From NCBI RefSeq assembly GCF_001050375.1, contig NZ_KQ130489.1, forward strand, positions 62,001 to 126,000: 64,000 nucleotides of DNA, in the 5' to 3' direction. Position numbers and translations under genes: made by a program. This stretch comes from Catenovulum maritimum (lineage in GTDB: Bacteria > Pseudomonadota > Gammaproteobacteria > Enterobacterales > Alteromonadaceae). Below, piece after piece: positions 45,981 through 55,089 of this stretch (position 1 is the stretch's first letter; every line of letters begins with the position of its first letter). The notes beneath the pieces were generated by a model. The model worked only from the letters and a program-made list of their open reading frames with translations, made no database searches and was not told the origin of the DNA.

Positions 45981-47303
45981 ATGTCTTTTCTTCATCAGCA
46001 TTTCCCAAACACGAACTGGCTTGGCTTTATTAAAAAATGGTTGGTATTTCCACTTATATTAATTAGTTTAACGATGTTAGGATTTAATTGGCTTGATGAC
46101 AATAAGCCACAACCTAAAGAAAGACCCTATAAAGTTAAAAAAATTAAGGTATTTGTTCATGAATCAAAACAAATTTCTCAGCCTTTAATTGGTTATAGCC
46201 AAGGCCAGGTTTTACCTAAAGATTATTTAGAATTAAAAAGTGAAGTCGCCGGTAAAATTAGTTATTTATCACCTAATTTTGTTAATGGTGGTGTCATCAC
46301 TAAAGGTGAAGTGTTGGTTCAATTAGAAGACCAAGACTATAAATTAACGGTTATTCAGCGCCGTGCAAAAGTGGCACAAAACGAGCAGTTATTGGCTAAA
46401 GCGAAAGCCGAAACCAATGCCGCACAAAGAGAGCTAAAACAGCTAGGAAGAGAAAATGCTTCAGAATTAGCGTTAGGGATACCGCAATTAAAACAAGCTG
46501 AAGCAGCTTTAGAATCAGCTCAAGCAGAACTAGCGCAAGCTGAACTTGACTTGACTAGAACGACAATTACAGCCCCTTTTAACGCTCGTATCGAATCTGA
46601 AAACCTAACAGTAGGGCAATACATCAATCGAGCAGGTTTATTAGTCAAACTTTTCTCAACTGAAGTAATGGAAGTCCGTTTAGCTTTAAGTACCCAAGAA
46701 ATTAGCCAAATTGGTATTCCACTCGCTTATTATTCAAACTTTGATGAGTCAGTTTTTAGCGTTAATCTTTCGGCTCAAATTGGCAATGATACTATTGTGT
46801 GGCCAGCTAAAATAGTTAGAACCGAATCTGTGATTGATGATAAAACACGGAGTGTTTATGCCGTCGCACAAGTCAGAAACAGTTACTTAAATCAGTCTCG
46901 ACCTTTATTAAAAGGATTATTTGTTAATGCTGAAATTATCGGCAATATGGCAAATGATATATCTATTTTACCTAAAGAGTCTTTACGAAGTAATCAGTTG
47001 ATTTGGACAGTTGATAAAGACAATCGGCTTAACATCATCACTGCTAATATCATTCAGCGTACACCAGATAGCATAATTGTGAAGGATTTACCTAAGGGGA
47101 GCTTAGTTATTACATCTGCCTTAGCTATACCGACGCCAGGCATGCCGGTTTTGCCTATTAAGATGGGCACATCTGAAGTAATCCGAGGCAATAAAAAACG
47201 TCCAGAAGCAAACATATCTGCCATGCAAAAAGATAGAAAGAAAAGTGACAAAGGGTTAAAGCAAAGCATGACTGGTGAAAAGGGGAAACCTAATGCCATC
47301 TAA
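45981..47303 (+). CDS. RND efflux periplasmic adaptor
   Basis: A 440-residue HlyD/MFP adaptor. One N-terminal helix (residues 17-35) anchors it; the lipoyl halves are VAGKISYLSPNFVNGGVITKGEVLVQLE and TRTTITAPFNARIESENLTVGQY, around a coiled-coil hairpin of about 80 residues. The C-terminal tail is Lys-rich. It joins the RND pump to the TolC-like channel. It overlaps the pump gene by 11 bases. Confidence 0.92.
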   Translation: MSFLHQHFPNTNWLGFIKKWLVFPLILISLTMLGFNWLDDNKPQPKERPYKVKKIKVFVHESKQISQPLIGYSQGQVLPKDYLELKSEVAGKISYLSPNFVNGGVITKGEVLVQLEDQDYKLTVIQRRAKVAQNEQLLAKAKAETNAAQRELKQLGRENASELALGIPQLKQAEAALESAQAELAQAELDLTRTTITAPFNARIESENLTVGQYINRAGLLVKLFSTEVMEVRLALSTQEISQIGIPLAYYSNFDESVFSVNLSAQIGNDTIVWPAKIVRTESVIDDKTRSVYAVAQVRNSYLNQSRPLLKGLFVNAEIIGNMANDISILPKESLRSNQLIWTVDKDNRLNIITANIIQRTPDSIIVKDLPKGSLVITSALAIPTPGMPVLPIKMGTSEVIRGNKKRPEANISAMQKDRKKSDKGLKQSMTGEKGKPNAI

Positions 47304-50300
47304 TTCTATTTTAGCTTGGTGGATTAAAAATCCAATTGCTGCAAATCTAGCCATGTTCTCGTTAGTGGTGGCTGGGATAATGAGTTATTTATTTTCGGTA
47401 GAAAAAGAACCATTTCCAACAGTTAAATTGCCAATTATGGATATTCGAATGAATTGGCGTGGCGCTAGTCCACGAGATGTCGAAGACCAAATTATTGTTA
47501 GATTTGAAGAGTCTGTTAAGAATGTAGAAGGCATAAAATATATTGTTTCAAATGCATGGGAAGGTGGTGCGAAAATATCTATCACAGGTGAGGAAAGGGT
47601 AGATAGACGCAAATTTTCTGATGATATTAGAGAAAAAATTAACTCAGTCAATGGATTACCAAGTGATGCAGATAAGCCTATAGTGACTGAAAGAGTCAAT
47701 CGAGATCAGATGATCCGTATTGCACTTCATGGGGATATGGATGAACTCATGCTAAATAAAGTCGCCCGAGAAATTCGCAGAGAAGTATCTTCCTTACCAC
47801 TAATTGCTAACGTTGATATTTCTGGTGATATCGCAGAAGAAATATCGATAGAGGTTTCAGAACAAAAACTAAGAGAGTATCAATTATCGTTTGACGAAAT
47901 TTCAAATGCGGTTAAGGCTAACTCGATTAATTTATCAGCTGGTTCAGTTGTTGGAGAAACAGAGTCGTTTCGTTTAAGTGTTAGAAATAGAGCTGAAAAT
48001 CAGGTTGATTTTGAAAATATTATTATTAGGCATCAAGCTGATGGCGCCATATTGAGATTAGGTGATGTAGCTACAATAGTCGATGGCTTACAAGCTAGTC
48101 GTAGATATTCATCGTTTGATGGTGAAGTCGCAGTACTCATTGATGTATATAACGGCGATTATATGAACATCCCAGAGATGTCTAAAAACGTAAATGAATA
48201 TATAGAACGCAAAATAAAGACTTTACCTCAGGGTTACAAATTGACGGTTTGGGAAGATTGGAATGATGCTTATCAAAGTAGATTAACGACTATATTTGAT
48301 AGTGCAATCAGTGGTCTAATTTTAGTTTTCACTTTGTTATTGCTTTTTTTACAGCCAAGGATCGCACTTTGGGTTTCAGCCGGCATAGCAACGGCGTTTG
48401 CGGCTGCATTTTGGTTACTACCAACTTTTGATGTATCACTTAACATGTTGTCTTTATTCGCTTTTATGATGGTTATTGGTATTGTGGTAGATGATGCAAT
48501 TGTCATAGGTGAAAGTATTCACAGCCAACATGAAAATGGCTTTCATGGTGAGCAAGCTGCATATAATGGTGTAAAAGCGGTTGCTAAACCTGTAATTTTT
48601 GGCGTATTAACCACTATGATAGTGTTTGCACCTATGGCTTTCTTGCCTGGTAGTACCGCTGAGTTTACCCGGGCAATTTCTATTGTTGTGGTATTAGCGC
48701 TTAGCTTTTCTTTATTTGAAGCTTTATTTATTTTGCCATCTCATTTAAGACATTTGCCAGACGACGATGCAAATAGAGAGCTCAGCAGATTAGATAAAAT
48801 TCAGCAAGGTTTTGCTAATGCCCTCAAATACTTGGCGAATAAAATCTATGCGCCAGCTATGGATTTTATATTAGGTTATCGCTACATAGTGTTAGGCATC
48901 TTTATTGTATTGTTTAGTTTGTCCGTAAAGTTATTAAATGACAATTTTGTACTGCAATCGTTTGAACCTAAAATAGAAGCTGACACTATTCGTTTGAATG
49001 TAACCTTACCAGAAAACGCCTCTTTTGCTCGACTTCAACAAGTTCTAATTCAAATGAACCAAGGCCAAGCAAAACTCGCTAAGCATGTCGCTGATTTATC
49101 CGAAACGGGGGACGGCGGTTTTATTGCTCACCATTACAGTCGAATCAACGGTAGCCGAATTTCAAGCTTTTTAAAATTAGTACCTTATCAAGATAGAATT
49201 ATTGATACTGAAACTGCGACTAATTTATTGACTGAAATGATTGGTGATATTCCAGATGCTGAAGAAGTTGAATTTAAAGCAACCTTAAATGAAAGAGATC
49301 CTAAAATTGCTTTTATGGTGATGGGAGATAATTTAGATGCCATGACTAAGGCTGCTAACGAGCTCAAATTACATATGAATGAATATGATGATATTTATAT
49401 GGTTAGGGACAGCTTAGACAAGGGCAGTAAAGAAATCGTTTTAAGTTTAAAACCCGGCGCAGAAGCTTTAGGTATCAACTTAAAGGATGTCAGCAATCAA
49501 ATCCGCCAAGCGTTTTTTGGTCAAGAAGTACAGCGTTTACCAAGAGAAGGCGGTGATTCACGCGTTAAAGTTAGATACTCTCGGCTTGAAAGAGAAGATA
49601 TCGCGTCACTATATCAGCTAAAAATACGAACACGTGATAAAAGGGAAATCCCACTTATTAATGTAGTCGATATAGACTTAATTCCAGGCGTTAGCCGAAT
49701 TCAGCGACGAGATGGAAAAAAAGTCGTTTGGATTTGGGCCGAATATTCAGGCAATAATGTAGATGTGCTTAAGAATAAAATTCGTCAAGAATATTTACCT
49801 GATTGGTTAAAACGAAATCCTGAAGTGAGCATGGATAGAAATGGTCGTAATCGTAATAAAGATGATTTTATGAATACGGTTTACCATTATGAAGGATTGG
49901 CTTTATTAATTTCGTATGTATTAATGGCAATTGCTTTTAAATCGTATTTGAAACCGCTATTAATTATGTCTGCAATTCCATTTGCCTATACAGGATCAAT
50001 ATTTGGGCACTTAGGACACGAAGTCTATTTTGGCGCTTTTTCTATGCTCGGTATTTTAGCCGCTGCTGGTGTTGTGGTGAATGATAACTTGGTGCTGGTT
50101 GATTGTTTAAATCAACTCAGAGCAAAAGGTTTATCTGCTTTTGAGGCCGCGAAAGAAGCGGGTAGGTTAAGATTTAGAGCAATTATATTAACCTCGCTTA
50201 CAACCTTTGTTGGTTTAGTTCCTATGCTATCTGGGGATACAGAGCAAGCTAAATTTTTGGTACCTATGGTAGTCTCACTCGCTTATGGCGTTGTTTTTGC

Positions 50301-50418
50301 GACACTGACGACACTCATTTTTACGCCTTGTTTATATTTATTTGGTCATGATGTCAAAACAGTTTCGACTAAGTTGTTTTTATTCTGGAAAAATTTAGAT
50401 AAACCAAGGACATGTTGA
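47293..50418 (+). CDS. RND efflux transporter permease
   Basis: A protein of about 1041 residues of the AcrB/MdtC-like hydrophobe/amphiphile efflux group. It has 12 membrane helices with two large periplasmic loops. The helix-4 proton relay is intact in FMMVIGIVVDDAIVIGES. The C-terminal copy has AAGVVVNDNLVLVDCLN, with Asn in place of the first Asp. ATG 47293 has AGGGGA upstream; the frame is open to 47275. Substrate cannot be predicted. No regulator gene flanks the operon. Confidence 0.93.
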   Translation: MPSNSILAWWIKNPIAANLAMFSLVVAGIMSYLFSVEKEPFPTVKLPIMDIRMNWRGASPRDVEDQIIVRFEESVKNVEGIKYIVSNAWEGGAKISITGEERVDRRKFSDDIREKINSVNGLPSDADKPIVTERVNRDQMIRIALHGDMDELMLNKVAREIRREVSSLPLIANVDISGDIAEEISIEVSEQKLREYQLSFDEISNAVKANSINLSAGSVVGETESFRLSVRNRAENQVDFENIIIRHQADGAILRLGDVATIVDGLQASRRYSSFDGEVAVLIDVYNGDYMNIPEMSKNVNEYIERKIKTLPQGYKLTVWEDWNDAYQSRLTTIFDSAISGLILVFTLLLLFLQPRIALWVSAGIATAFAAAFWLLPTFDVSLNMLSLFAFMMVIGIVVDDAIVIGESIHSQHENGFHGEQAAYNGVKAVAKPVIFGVLTTMIVFAPMAFLPGSTAEFTRAISIVVVLALSFSLFEALFILPSHLRHLPDDDANRELSRLDKIQQGFANALKYLANKIYAPAMDFILGYRYIVLGIFIVLFSLSVKLLNDNFVLQSFEPKIEADTIRLNVTLPENASFARLQQVLIQMNQGQAKLAKHVADLSETGDGGFIAHHYSRINGSRISSFLKLVPYQDRIIDTETATNLLTEMIGDIPDAEEVEFKATLNERDPKIAFMVMGDNLDAMTKAANELKLHMNEYDDIYMVRDSLDKGSKEIVLSLKPGAEALGINLKDVSNQIRQAFFGQEVQRLPREGGDSRVKVRYSRLEREDIASLYQLKIRTRDKREIPLINVVDIDLIPGVSRIQRRDGKKVVWIWAEYSGNNVDVLKNKIRQEYLPDWLKRNPEVSMDRNGRNRNKDDFMNTVYHYEGLALLISYVLMAIAFKSYLKPLLIMSAIPFAYTGSIFGHLGHEVYFGAFSMLGILAAAGVVVNDNLVLVDCLNQLRAKGLSAFEAAKEAGRLRFRAIILTSLTTFVGLVPMLSGDTEQAKFLVPMVVSLAYGVVFATLTTLIFTPCLYLFGHDVKTVSTKLFLFWKNLDKPRTC

Positions 50419-50472
50419 TTTTTTTGAGTAAAATTTCAGCTATTTTTTGGTATTTATACAAGGCATAGCGAT

Positions 50473-50500
50473 TGTAGTGTAGTGCATGCACTACACTACA
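50473..50500. repeat. Perfect 28-bp palindrome
   Basis: TGTAGTGTAGTGCA (50473-50486) is followed directly by its exact complement (50487-50500), with no spacer. It contains GTAGTG-type steps in each half. It lies 55 bases after the RND permease stop. There is no T-tract after it. It could be an operator, a transcript cruciform end, or a palindromic repeat unit. Confidence 0.65.
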
Positions 50501-50521
50501 CAAATGCACTGCAAAGTCAGC

Positions 50522-50545
50522 TTACCCCAAATCGATTTGGGGTAA
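50522..50545. repeat. Perfect 24-bp palindrome
   Basis: TTACCCCAAATC (50522-50533) is followed at once by its exact complement (50534-50545). The four C/G pairs make the stem stable. It could end the efflux operon, but no T run follows. It is 21 bases from the 28-bp palindrome. Confidence 0.65.
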
Positions 50546-50682
50546 CGTAGAAGAAATATGCCAATCAAACGCCAACAGACCTTATAGATTTAGCTCTAAA
50601 TTCAAAACATTAAATGGAGAAAATTAATGTAATTAAGCTCTGCTTAGTTACAATAGTGTTTTTGCCACAATAGACTAGTTTA

Positions 50683-51507
50683 ATGATCGGATTTCTTAAA
50701 AAATTACAAACAGAGCTGACATCTCCCGTTAGTTATAACTTACCGCTTAATGATGAGTTGATTAACTTAAACCAATATATAGGTCAAAAAATTCGGTTAA
50801 AGCATACGGGCAATATCCGTTGTTTAAATTGTCAAAAAAAAACCAATAAGAGTTACTCTCAAGGGCATTGCTTTAATTGCATGAGAAAACTGGCTTCATG
50901 TGATATGTGTATTATGAAGCCTGAAACCTGCCATCATAGTGCTGGTACTTGTCGCGAACCAGAGTGGGGTGAACAAAATTGTATGATCCCACATTACGTT
51001 TACCTTGCTAATACGTCGGGTTTAAAAGTCGGTATCACTCGACATAGTCAAGTTCCAACACGCTGGATAGATCAAGGTGCGACACAGGCCTTACCTATTT
51101 TTAAAGTACAAACTCGATTGCAATCAGGTTTAGTCGAAATTGCTTTAGCTGAGTTTATCGCTGATAAAACTAACTGGCGTAATTTATTAAAAGGCAATCC
51201 TGAAGATATAGATTTGAATCAAAAGGCTGTAGAGTTAAAACCTTTAATAGAGCAAAAACTAGCTGAAATCGTTTTGCAATATGGAGCGGATGCAGTCGAA
51301 AGCCTTGATGACGAGATAGTTACAATAGAATATCCAGTCACCCAATTTCCGACTAAAATCACATCTTATAATTTTGATAAGCAAGCAGAAATACAAGATA
51401 CGCTAGTTGGCATAAAAGGCCAGTATTTAATCTTTGAATCGGGTGTTATCAATATCCGAAAATTCACTTCTTATGAAGTAGAATTTGAAGCACTAGATAT
51501 AGCTTAA
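50683..51507 (+). CDS. DUF2797 family protein
   Basis: A 274-residue soluble protein. The Cys-rich segment CLNCQKKTNKSYSQGHCFNC, then CDMCIMKPETCHHSAGTCREPEWGE and HYVYLANTSGLKVGITR, are those of DUF2797. The C4/H clusters suggest zinc binding; the later GLKVGITR part has a GIY-YIG-like look, but no catalytic residues can be asserted. Function is unknown. It is convergent with nadK. Confidence 0.82.
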   Translation: MIGFLKKLQTELTSPVSYNLPLNDELINLNQYIGQKIRLKHTGNIRCLNCQKKTNKSYSQGHCFNCMRKLASCDMCIMKPETCHHSAGTCREPEWGEQNCMIPHYVYLANTSGLKVGITRHSQVPTRWIDQGATQALPIFKVQTRLQSGLVEIALAEFIADKTNWRNLLKGNPEDIDLNQKAVELKPLIEQKLAEIVLQYGADAVESLDDEIVTIEYPVTQFPTKITSYNFDKQAEIQDTLVGIKGQYLIFESGVINIRKFTSYEVEFEALDIA

Positions 51508-52382
51508 TATAGTTTACTGCCCCAATTCAATTTTCGTCTTAATACACCGAAATAATTATAATCTTTCGGATGTATTAGCTTTAAATGATTGGGGTTTTTA
51601 TTAACATGAATCTCATCACCGGCGATAACGGGTAGGGTGGTATGACCATCACAAGTGACGGCAACCTGTGAACCTGTTTTGTTTGAAACAACAAGCCTTA
51701 AACTAGAATTTGCATCTACAACTATAGGTCTATTCGCTAACGAATGTGGAAACATTGGCAGTAAGCAAATCGCATTTAAGTTTGGCGTTAAAATAGGACC
51801 ACCACCAGATAATGAATAAGCAGTTGAGCCTGTTGGTGTACTCATGATTAAACCATCCGCTCTTTGGCTAAAAACGAATTTATCATTGATGTAGACTTCA
51901 AACTCCATCATATGAGCGACTTTATCTGAATGGAGTACGGCTTCGTTAACGGCGGTGTGATTACATTTTACTTCACCTTGACGTTTAACTTCGACTTCTA
52001 GTAAAAATCTTTCTTCTATAGAATGCTCACCTTTGAGCACTTTGGTGAGGATACTTTCATAAGCTTCTGGATGAATGTCGGTTAAAAAACCAAGGTTACC
52101 CCTATTAATACCAATTACAGCAGTATCAAATCGAGATAACACGCGAGCTGCTCCTAACATATTACCATCGCCGCCAATCACTATGACTAAATCACATTCT
52201 TGCCCAAGCTCTAGCAAGCTTAATCTATTAATTGGCTGATCAAAATTATATGCGATTCTTTCTTCTATATAGACTTCACAGCCTCGTTTTAATAAAAAGT
52301 CAGACAAACCCATTAAGGTTTGTTGGGTATCACTATGATTTAATTTACCAACAATACCCACTTTTTTAAAAACTAAATTCAT
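51504..52382 (-). CDS. nadK: NAD kinase
   Basis: A 292-residue enzyme that phosphorylates NAD to NADP. It has the GGDGNMLGAAR motif with the catalytic Asp, GINRGNLGFLTD, AVNEAVLH and TPTGSTAYSLSGGGP. I chose the start at 52382 (MNLVFKKVGIVG), which gives 292 residues, the E. coli length; the frame is open to 52400. It is divergent from grpE, the usual arrangement in enterobacteria. Confidence 0.95.
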   Translation of the reverse strand: MNLVFKKVGIVGKLNHSDTQQTLMGLSDFLLKRGCEVYIEERIAYNFDQPINRLSLLELGQECDLVIVIGGDGNMLGAARVLSRFDTAVIGINRGNLGFLTDIHPEAYESILTKVLKGEHSIEERFLLEVEVKRQGEVKCNHTAVNEAVLHSDKVAHMMEFEVYINDKFVFSQRADGLIMSTPTGSTAYSLSGGGPILTPNLNAICLLPMFPHSLANRPIVVDANSSLRLVVSNKTGSQVAVTCDGHTTLPVIAGDEIHVNKNPNHLKLIHPKDYNYFGVLRRKLNWGSKLY

Positions 52383-52492
52383 AAAAGAAAAATTCCGCAA
52401 GACAACTTAAGACAATGTTAATCGAAAATGAATACTATCATGCCTTTAGATATTCAAAACCATTTATTTTTCACCCTATGAGCAAATATTTA

Positions 52493-52520
52493 CTTGAATA
52501 AGAAATCTAAAGCCCCATAT
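52493..52520 (+). promoter_or_regulatory. Sigma-32 (RpoH) heat-shock promoter for grpE
   Basis: CTTGAA (52493-52498), a 14-base spacer, then CCCCATAT (52513-52520) match the sigma-32 consensus (CTTGAA, 13-15 bases, CCCCATnT) almost perfectly. The predicted start of transcription is about 35 bases before the grpE ATG. Confidence 0.9.
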
Positions 52521-52563
52521 TGGCATAATACGAATTTAAGTACCTTAATTTGGAGTTTCTATA

Positions 52564-53175
52564 ATGAGTAATGAACAAGAGAACGTTCAACAAGAAGTCG
52601 CTCAAGACATCAATGAAAATGAACAAACAGTCGATACGTCTGAAACAGAGCAAAATGTTGAAGTTTCTGATTCAGAAGCTCAAATTGCTGAGTTAACCGC
52701 TAAATTAGCTGCAGCAGAGCAAAAAGTATTAGACCAACAAGATTCTGTTATTCGAGCAAAAGCTGAAGTTGATAATATGAGAAGAAGAACTTCTCAAGAT
52801 TTAGAAAAAGCGCATAAATTTGCATTAGAAAAATTTTCAGGTGAGTTACTACCCGTTGCAGATAATTTGCAACGTGCGTTAGAAGCGGCAGATCGTGATA
52901 ACGAAGATTTAGCACCTATGATTGAAGGCGTTGAATTAACGTTAAAGAGTTTCGATTCAGTGCTAGCTAAATTTAATATTGATGCTGTTTCTCCTGAAGT
53001 AGGTGATGCTTTTAATCCGGAAGTTCATCAAGCTATGTCTATGGTACCAAGTCCAGATGTTGCACCAAACTCAGTTATTGCTTGTATGCAAAAAGGTTAT
53101 ACTTTAAATGGTCGTTTATTAAGACCTGCTATGGTGATGGTTTCTGCAGCAGCGAGTGTTGATACTAACGCTTAA
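52564..53175 (+). CDS. grpE: Nucleotide exchange factor GrpE
   Basis: A 203-residue co-chaperone that releases ADP from DnaK. The N-terminal 40 residues are acidic and disordered, then a long helix ([32 protein letters not shown]) and the beta domain ([34 protein letters not shown]). It has its own heat-shock promoter. dnaK and dnaJ are not adjacent in this window. Confidence 0.95.
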   Translation: MSNEQENVQQEVAQDINENEQTVDTSETEQNVEVSDSEAQIAELTAKLAAAEQKVLDQQDSVIRAKAEVDNMRRRTSQDLEKAHKFALEKFSGELLPVADNLQRALEAADRDNEDLAPMIEGVELTLKSFDSVLAKFNIDAVSPEVGDAFNPEVHQAMSMVPSPDVAPNSVIACMQKGYTLNGRLLRPAMVMVSAAASVDTNA

Positions 53176-53188
53176 TTCGCTTTCATAA

Positions 53189-53221
53189 TTCTAAATGGCT
53201 AACGAGTTTGGCCATTTAGAA
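53189..53221 (+). terminator. Terminator after grpE
   Basis: TTCTAAATGGC (53189-53199) pairs perfectly over 11 bp with GCCATTTAGAA (53211-53221) around an 11-base loop, followed by CATCTTTATTT. It sits between grpE and gpt. Confidence 0.7.
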
Positions 53222-53255
53222 CATCTTTATTTCTATAGATAACGGCAGGCTAACT

Positions 53256-53687
53256 ATGTCTTCAAGCAAATTGGTTATTAGCTGGGATGAATTTCATCTT
53301 CACACAAGGCAACTAGCGAGTCAGTTGAAATCTATTGAAAACATAACTGGAATTGTTGCGGTAACTCGTGGTGGCATAATTCCAACTGGAATTATTACCA
53401 GTGAGCTGAATATTCGTTTAATCGACACAGTTTGTGTTAGTAGCTACGATAAAAACAATCAACAAGCAGAAATTAACCTATTGAAATATCCAAACCATGA
53501 CGGAGATGGTTGGTTATTTATTGAAGATTTAGTTGATAGTGGTAATACAATAAGGTTTTTAAAACAACATTTTCCTAAAGCTATTTTTGCCTGTGTGTAT
53601 GCCAAACCAAACGGGGTTTGTCAGACAGACTATTTTGTTGAAAAAGTTAAGCAAGACAGTTGGATCCAATTGCCTTGGGAAATTTAA
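53256..53687 (+). CDS. gpt: Xanthine-guanine phosphoribosyltransferase
   Basis: A 143-residue type I PRTase for purine salvage. The 5-phosphoribose-1-diphosphate loop is WLFIEDLVDSGNT (about residues 86-98), with AVTRGGIIPTG and DTVCVSSYD as in E. coli Gpt. The protein stops right after LPWEI, whereas the E. coli enzyme continues about 12 residues past the matching PWDM. The purine-contacting Trp is kept, so it is probably active. A short space separates it from the grpE terminator. Confidence 0.88.
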   Translation: MSSSKLVISWDEFHLHTRQLASQLKSIENITGIVAVTRGGIIPTGIITSELNIRLIDTVCVSSYDKNNQQAEINLLKYPNHDGDGWLFIEDLVDSGNTIRFLKQHFPKAIFACVYAKPNGVCQTDYFVEKVKQDSWIQLPWEI

Positions 53688-53689
53688 AC

Positions 53690-54820
53690 TTAATTAATCC
53701 TTTGAATTAACCAAAAGCTACCAATAAAGACCAGTATCAAAGACGATATTTGAAGTAATACTGAGCACTTCTTGCTTTTGTGTAAAGCATATAGCAGCGG
53801 AATAAATAAAATCACTAAGGCTACTTGTCCTGTTTCTACACCTAGGTTAAAAAAGATTAAACTTGGTACTAAATCTTGAGTTAACCCCATCTCTTTTAAT
53901 ATAAATGAAAAACCTAAACCATGAATTAAACCGAATACGAAACTAATTCTTAATCGGTTGTTGTAATAACTTGGCTGCTGTATATCACTGTATTTGTTCA
54001 ATCGTTTAATGTTTTCTAATGCAACAAAGATAATGCTGGCCGCGATAAAGCTTTCGACAAGCCAGATTGGAACTGAAACTAATTCAAATAGAGATAGCGC
54101 TAGGGTTAAAGAATGTGCAATGGTAAAGAAAGTAATGGTTAAAACTAGGTGTCTTATTGAACTTGGTAACAGTATTAGTGCTAATAAAAACAATAAATGG
54201 TCATAACCAAAGATTATGTGCTCTATACCGATGAAAAAGTAATGGCTAGTTGCTGACCAGACTCGGCTTATTTCTGACCAGAAGCTATTTTGTTCAGCAA
54301 GATTTTGATTATTCGGCTCAAAATTATTATCAATTAACTCAATCTGCCACAAATCTATCAGTTTTTTTACTGGTATTTGGTGTTGGTTATTAAGTCTGTC
54401 TAATGTAATTACTTGGGTTCTGCCTGCTATTTTAATTGTTAAGTAGTTTTTATGGTCATTTGTTAGGCTTTCGGATAAATGATAAGTCAGCTTAACCTGA
54501 TCCAAAGCAGTTGGGCATTGGAAGAGCAGGTGATATTGAGTTGAATTAATATTATCCAATGCTTTTTGGACTATTCTATTGACTATGCAAGTTTGACTTT
54601 GGTTGTTTACTTTAAAAAACGACTGGATTAAATTATTTTTAATTGCGTTGTCTTGGCTTATATCTCCAACTAATAACTTATTTGGCAGGGTTAAAGTGAG
54701 CTTTACTTGAGTTTTACCTAATTCAACTTGAGTATCTGTCACGCCTGCCTCATGCGCAGATACCTGAGATGTAAAAATGAGTAATGTGAGGTACATTAAA
54801 TAGGGTAATATTCTTTTCAT
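53690..54820 (-). CDS. HupE/UreJ-like membrane protein
   Basis: A 376-residue protein: signal peptide ending SQVSAHEAG, a periplasmic domain of about 180 residues, then a HupE/UreJ-type membrane part with GIEHIIFGYDHLLFLLAL, FTIAHSLTLALSL, FGLIHGLGFSF and FFNLGVETGQ. The His-rich helices are typical of metal-linked (nickel or cobalt) transport in that superfamily. No hydrogenase or urease genes are near, so the metal and role are open. Confidence 0.82.
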   Translation of the reverse strand: MKRILPYLMYLTLLIFTSQVSAHEAGVTDTQVELGKTQVKLTLTLPNKLLVGDISQDNAIKNNLIQSFFKVNNQSQTCIVNRIVQKALDNINSTQYHLLFQCPTALDQVKLTYHLSESLTNDHKNYLTIKIAGRTQVITLDRLNNQHQIPVKKLIDLWQIELIDNNFEPNNQNLAEQNSFWSEISRVWSATSHYFFIGIEHIIFGYDHLLFLLALILLPSSIRHLVLTITFFTIAHSLTLALSLFELVSVPIWLVESFIAASIIFVALENIKRLNKYSDIQQPSYYNNRLRISFVFGLIHGLGFSFILKEMGLTQDLVPSLIFFNLGVETGQVALVILFIPLLYALHKSKKCSVLLQISSLILVFIGSFWLIQRIN

Positions 54821-54837
54821 AACAACTCTTAATGATA

Positions 54838-54869
54838 AAAAGGCTTAAATCTAGAAAGTTAAGCCTTTT
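54838..54869 (-). terminator. Terminator between MATE and hupE-like genes
   Basis: AAAAGGCTTAA (54838-54848) pairs with TTAAGCCTTTT (54859-54869) over 11 bp around a 10-base loop. On the minus strand a U5 run follows. It is about 220 bases past the MATE stop and just before the hupE-like start, so it can stop read-through into that gene. Confidence 0.7.
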
Positions 54870-55089
54870 ATTTTCTTTTGTAAAAATAGATGTGACGTTA
54901 AGATAAACTTAAAAAAAGCAAAAAAAGTGCAAATCCGATAAAAAACTTGAAATAAATAAAAATGTAATACAGTTTTTTTGGTTTTGTATATCAATTTTAT
55001 TTGCTTTTAGTTATGGTTTTTTACTTTGATTGAATCCAATTGTTAGGAAATAAGAGGTTTAAATTTTTGGTAAGATGATTCCCTAGTGA

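Noticed and set aside
50612-50671. Possible 19-codon leader peptide (MEKINVIKLCLVTIVFLPQ) before the DUF2797 gene
   Set aside because: Too short, with no regulatory codons or attenuator hairpin after it; chance is likely.
54500-54820. HupE-like gene as part of a hydrogenase or urease cluster
   Set aside because: No hydrogenase, urease or nickel-insertion genes occur in the window.
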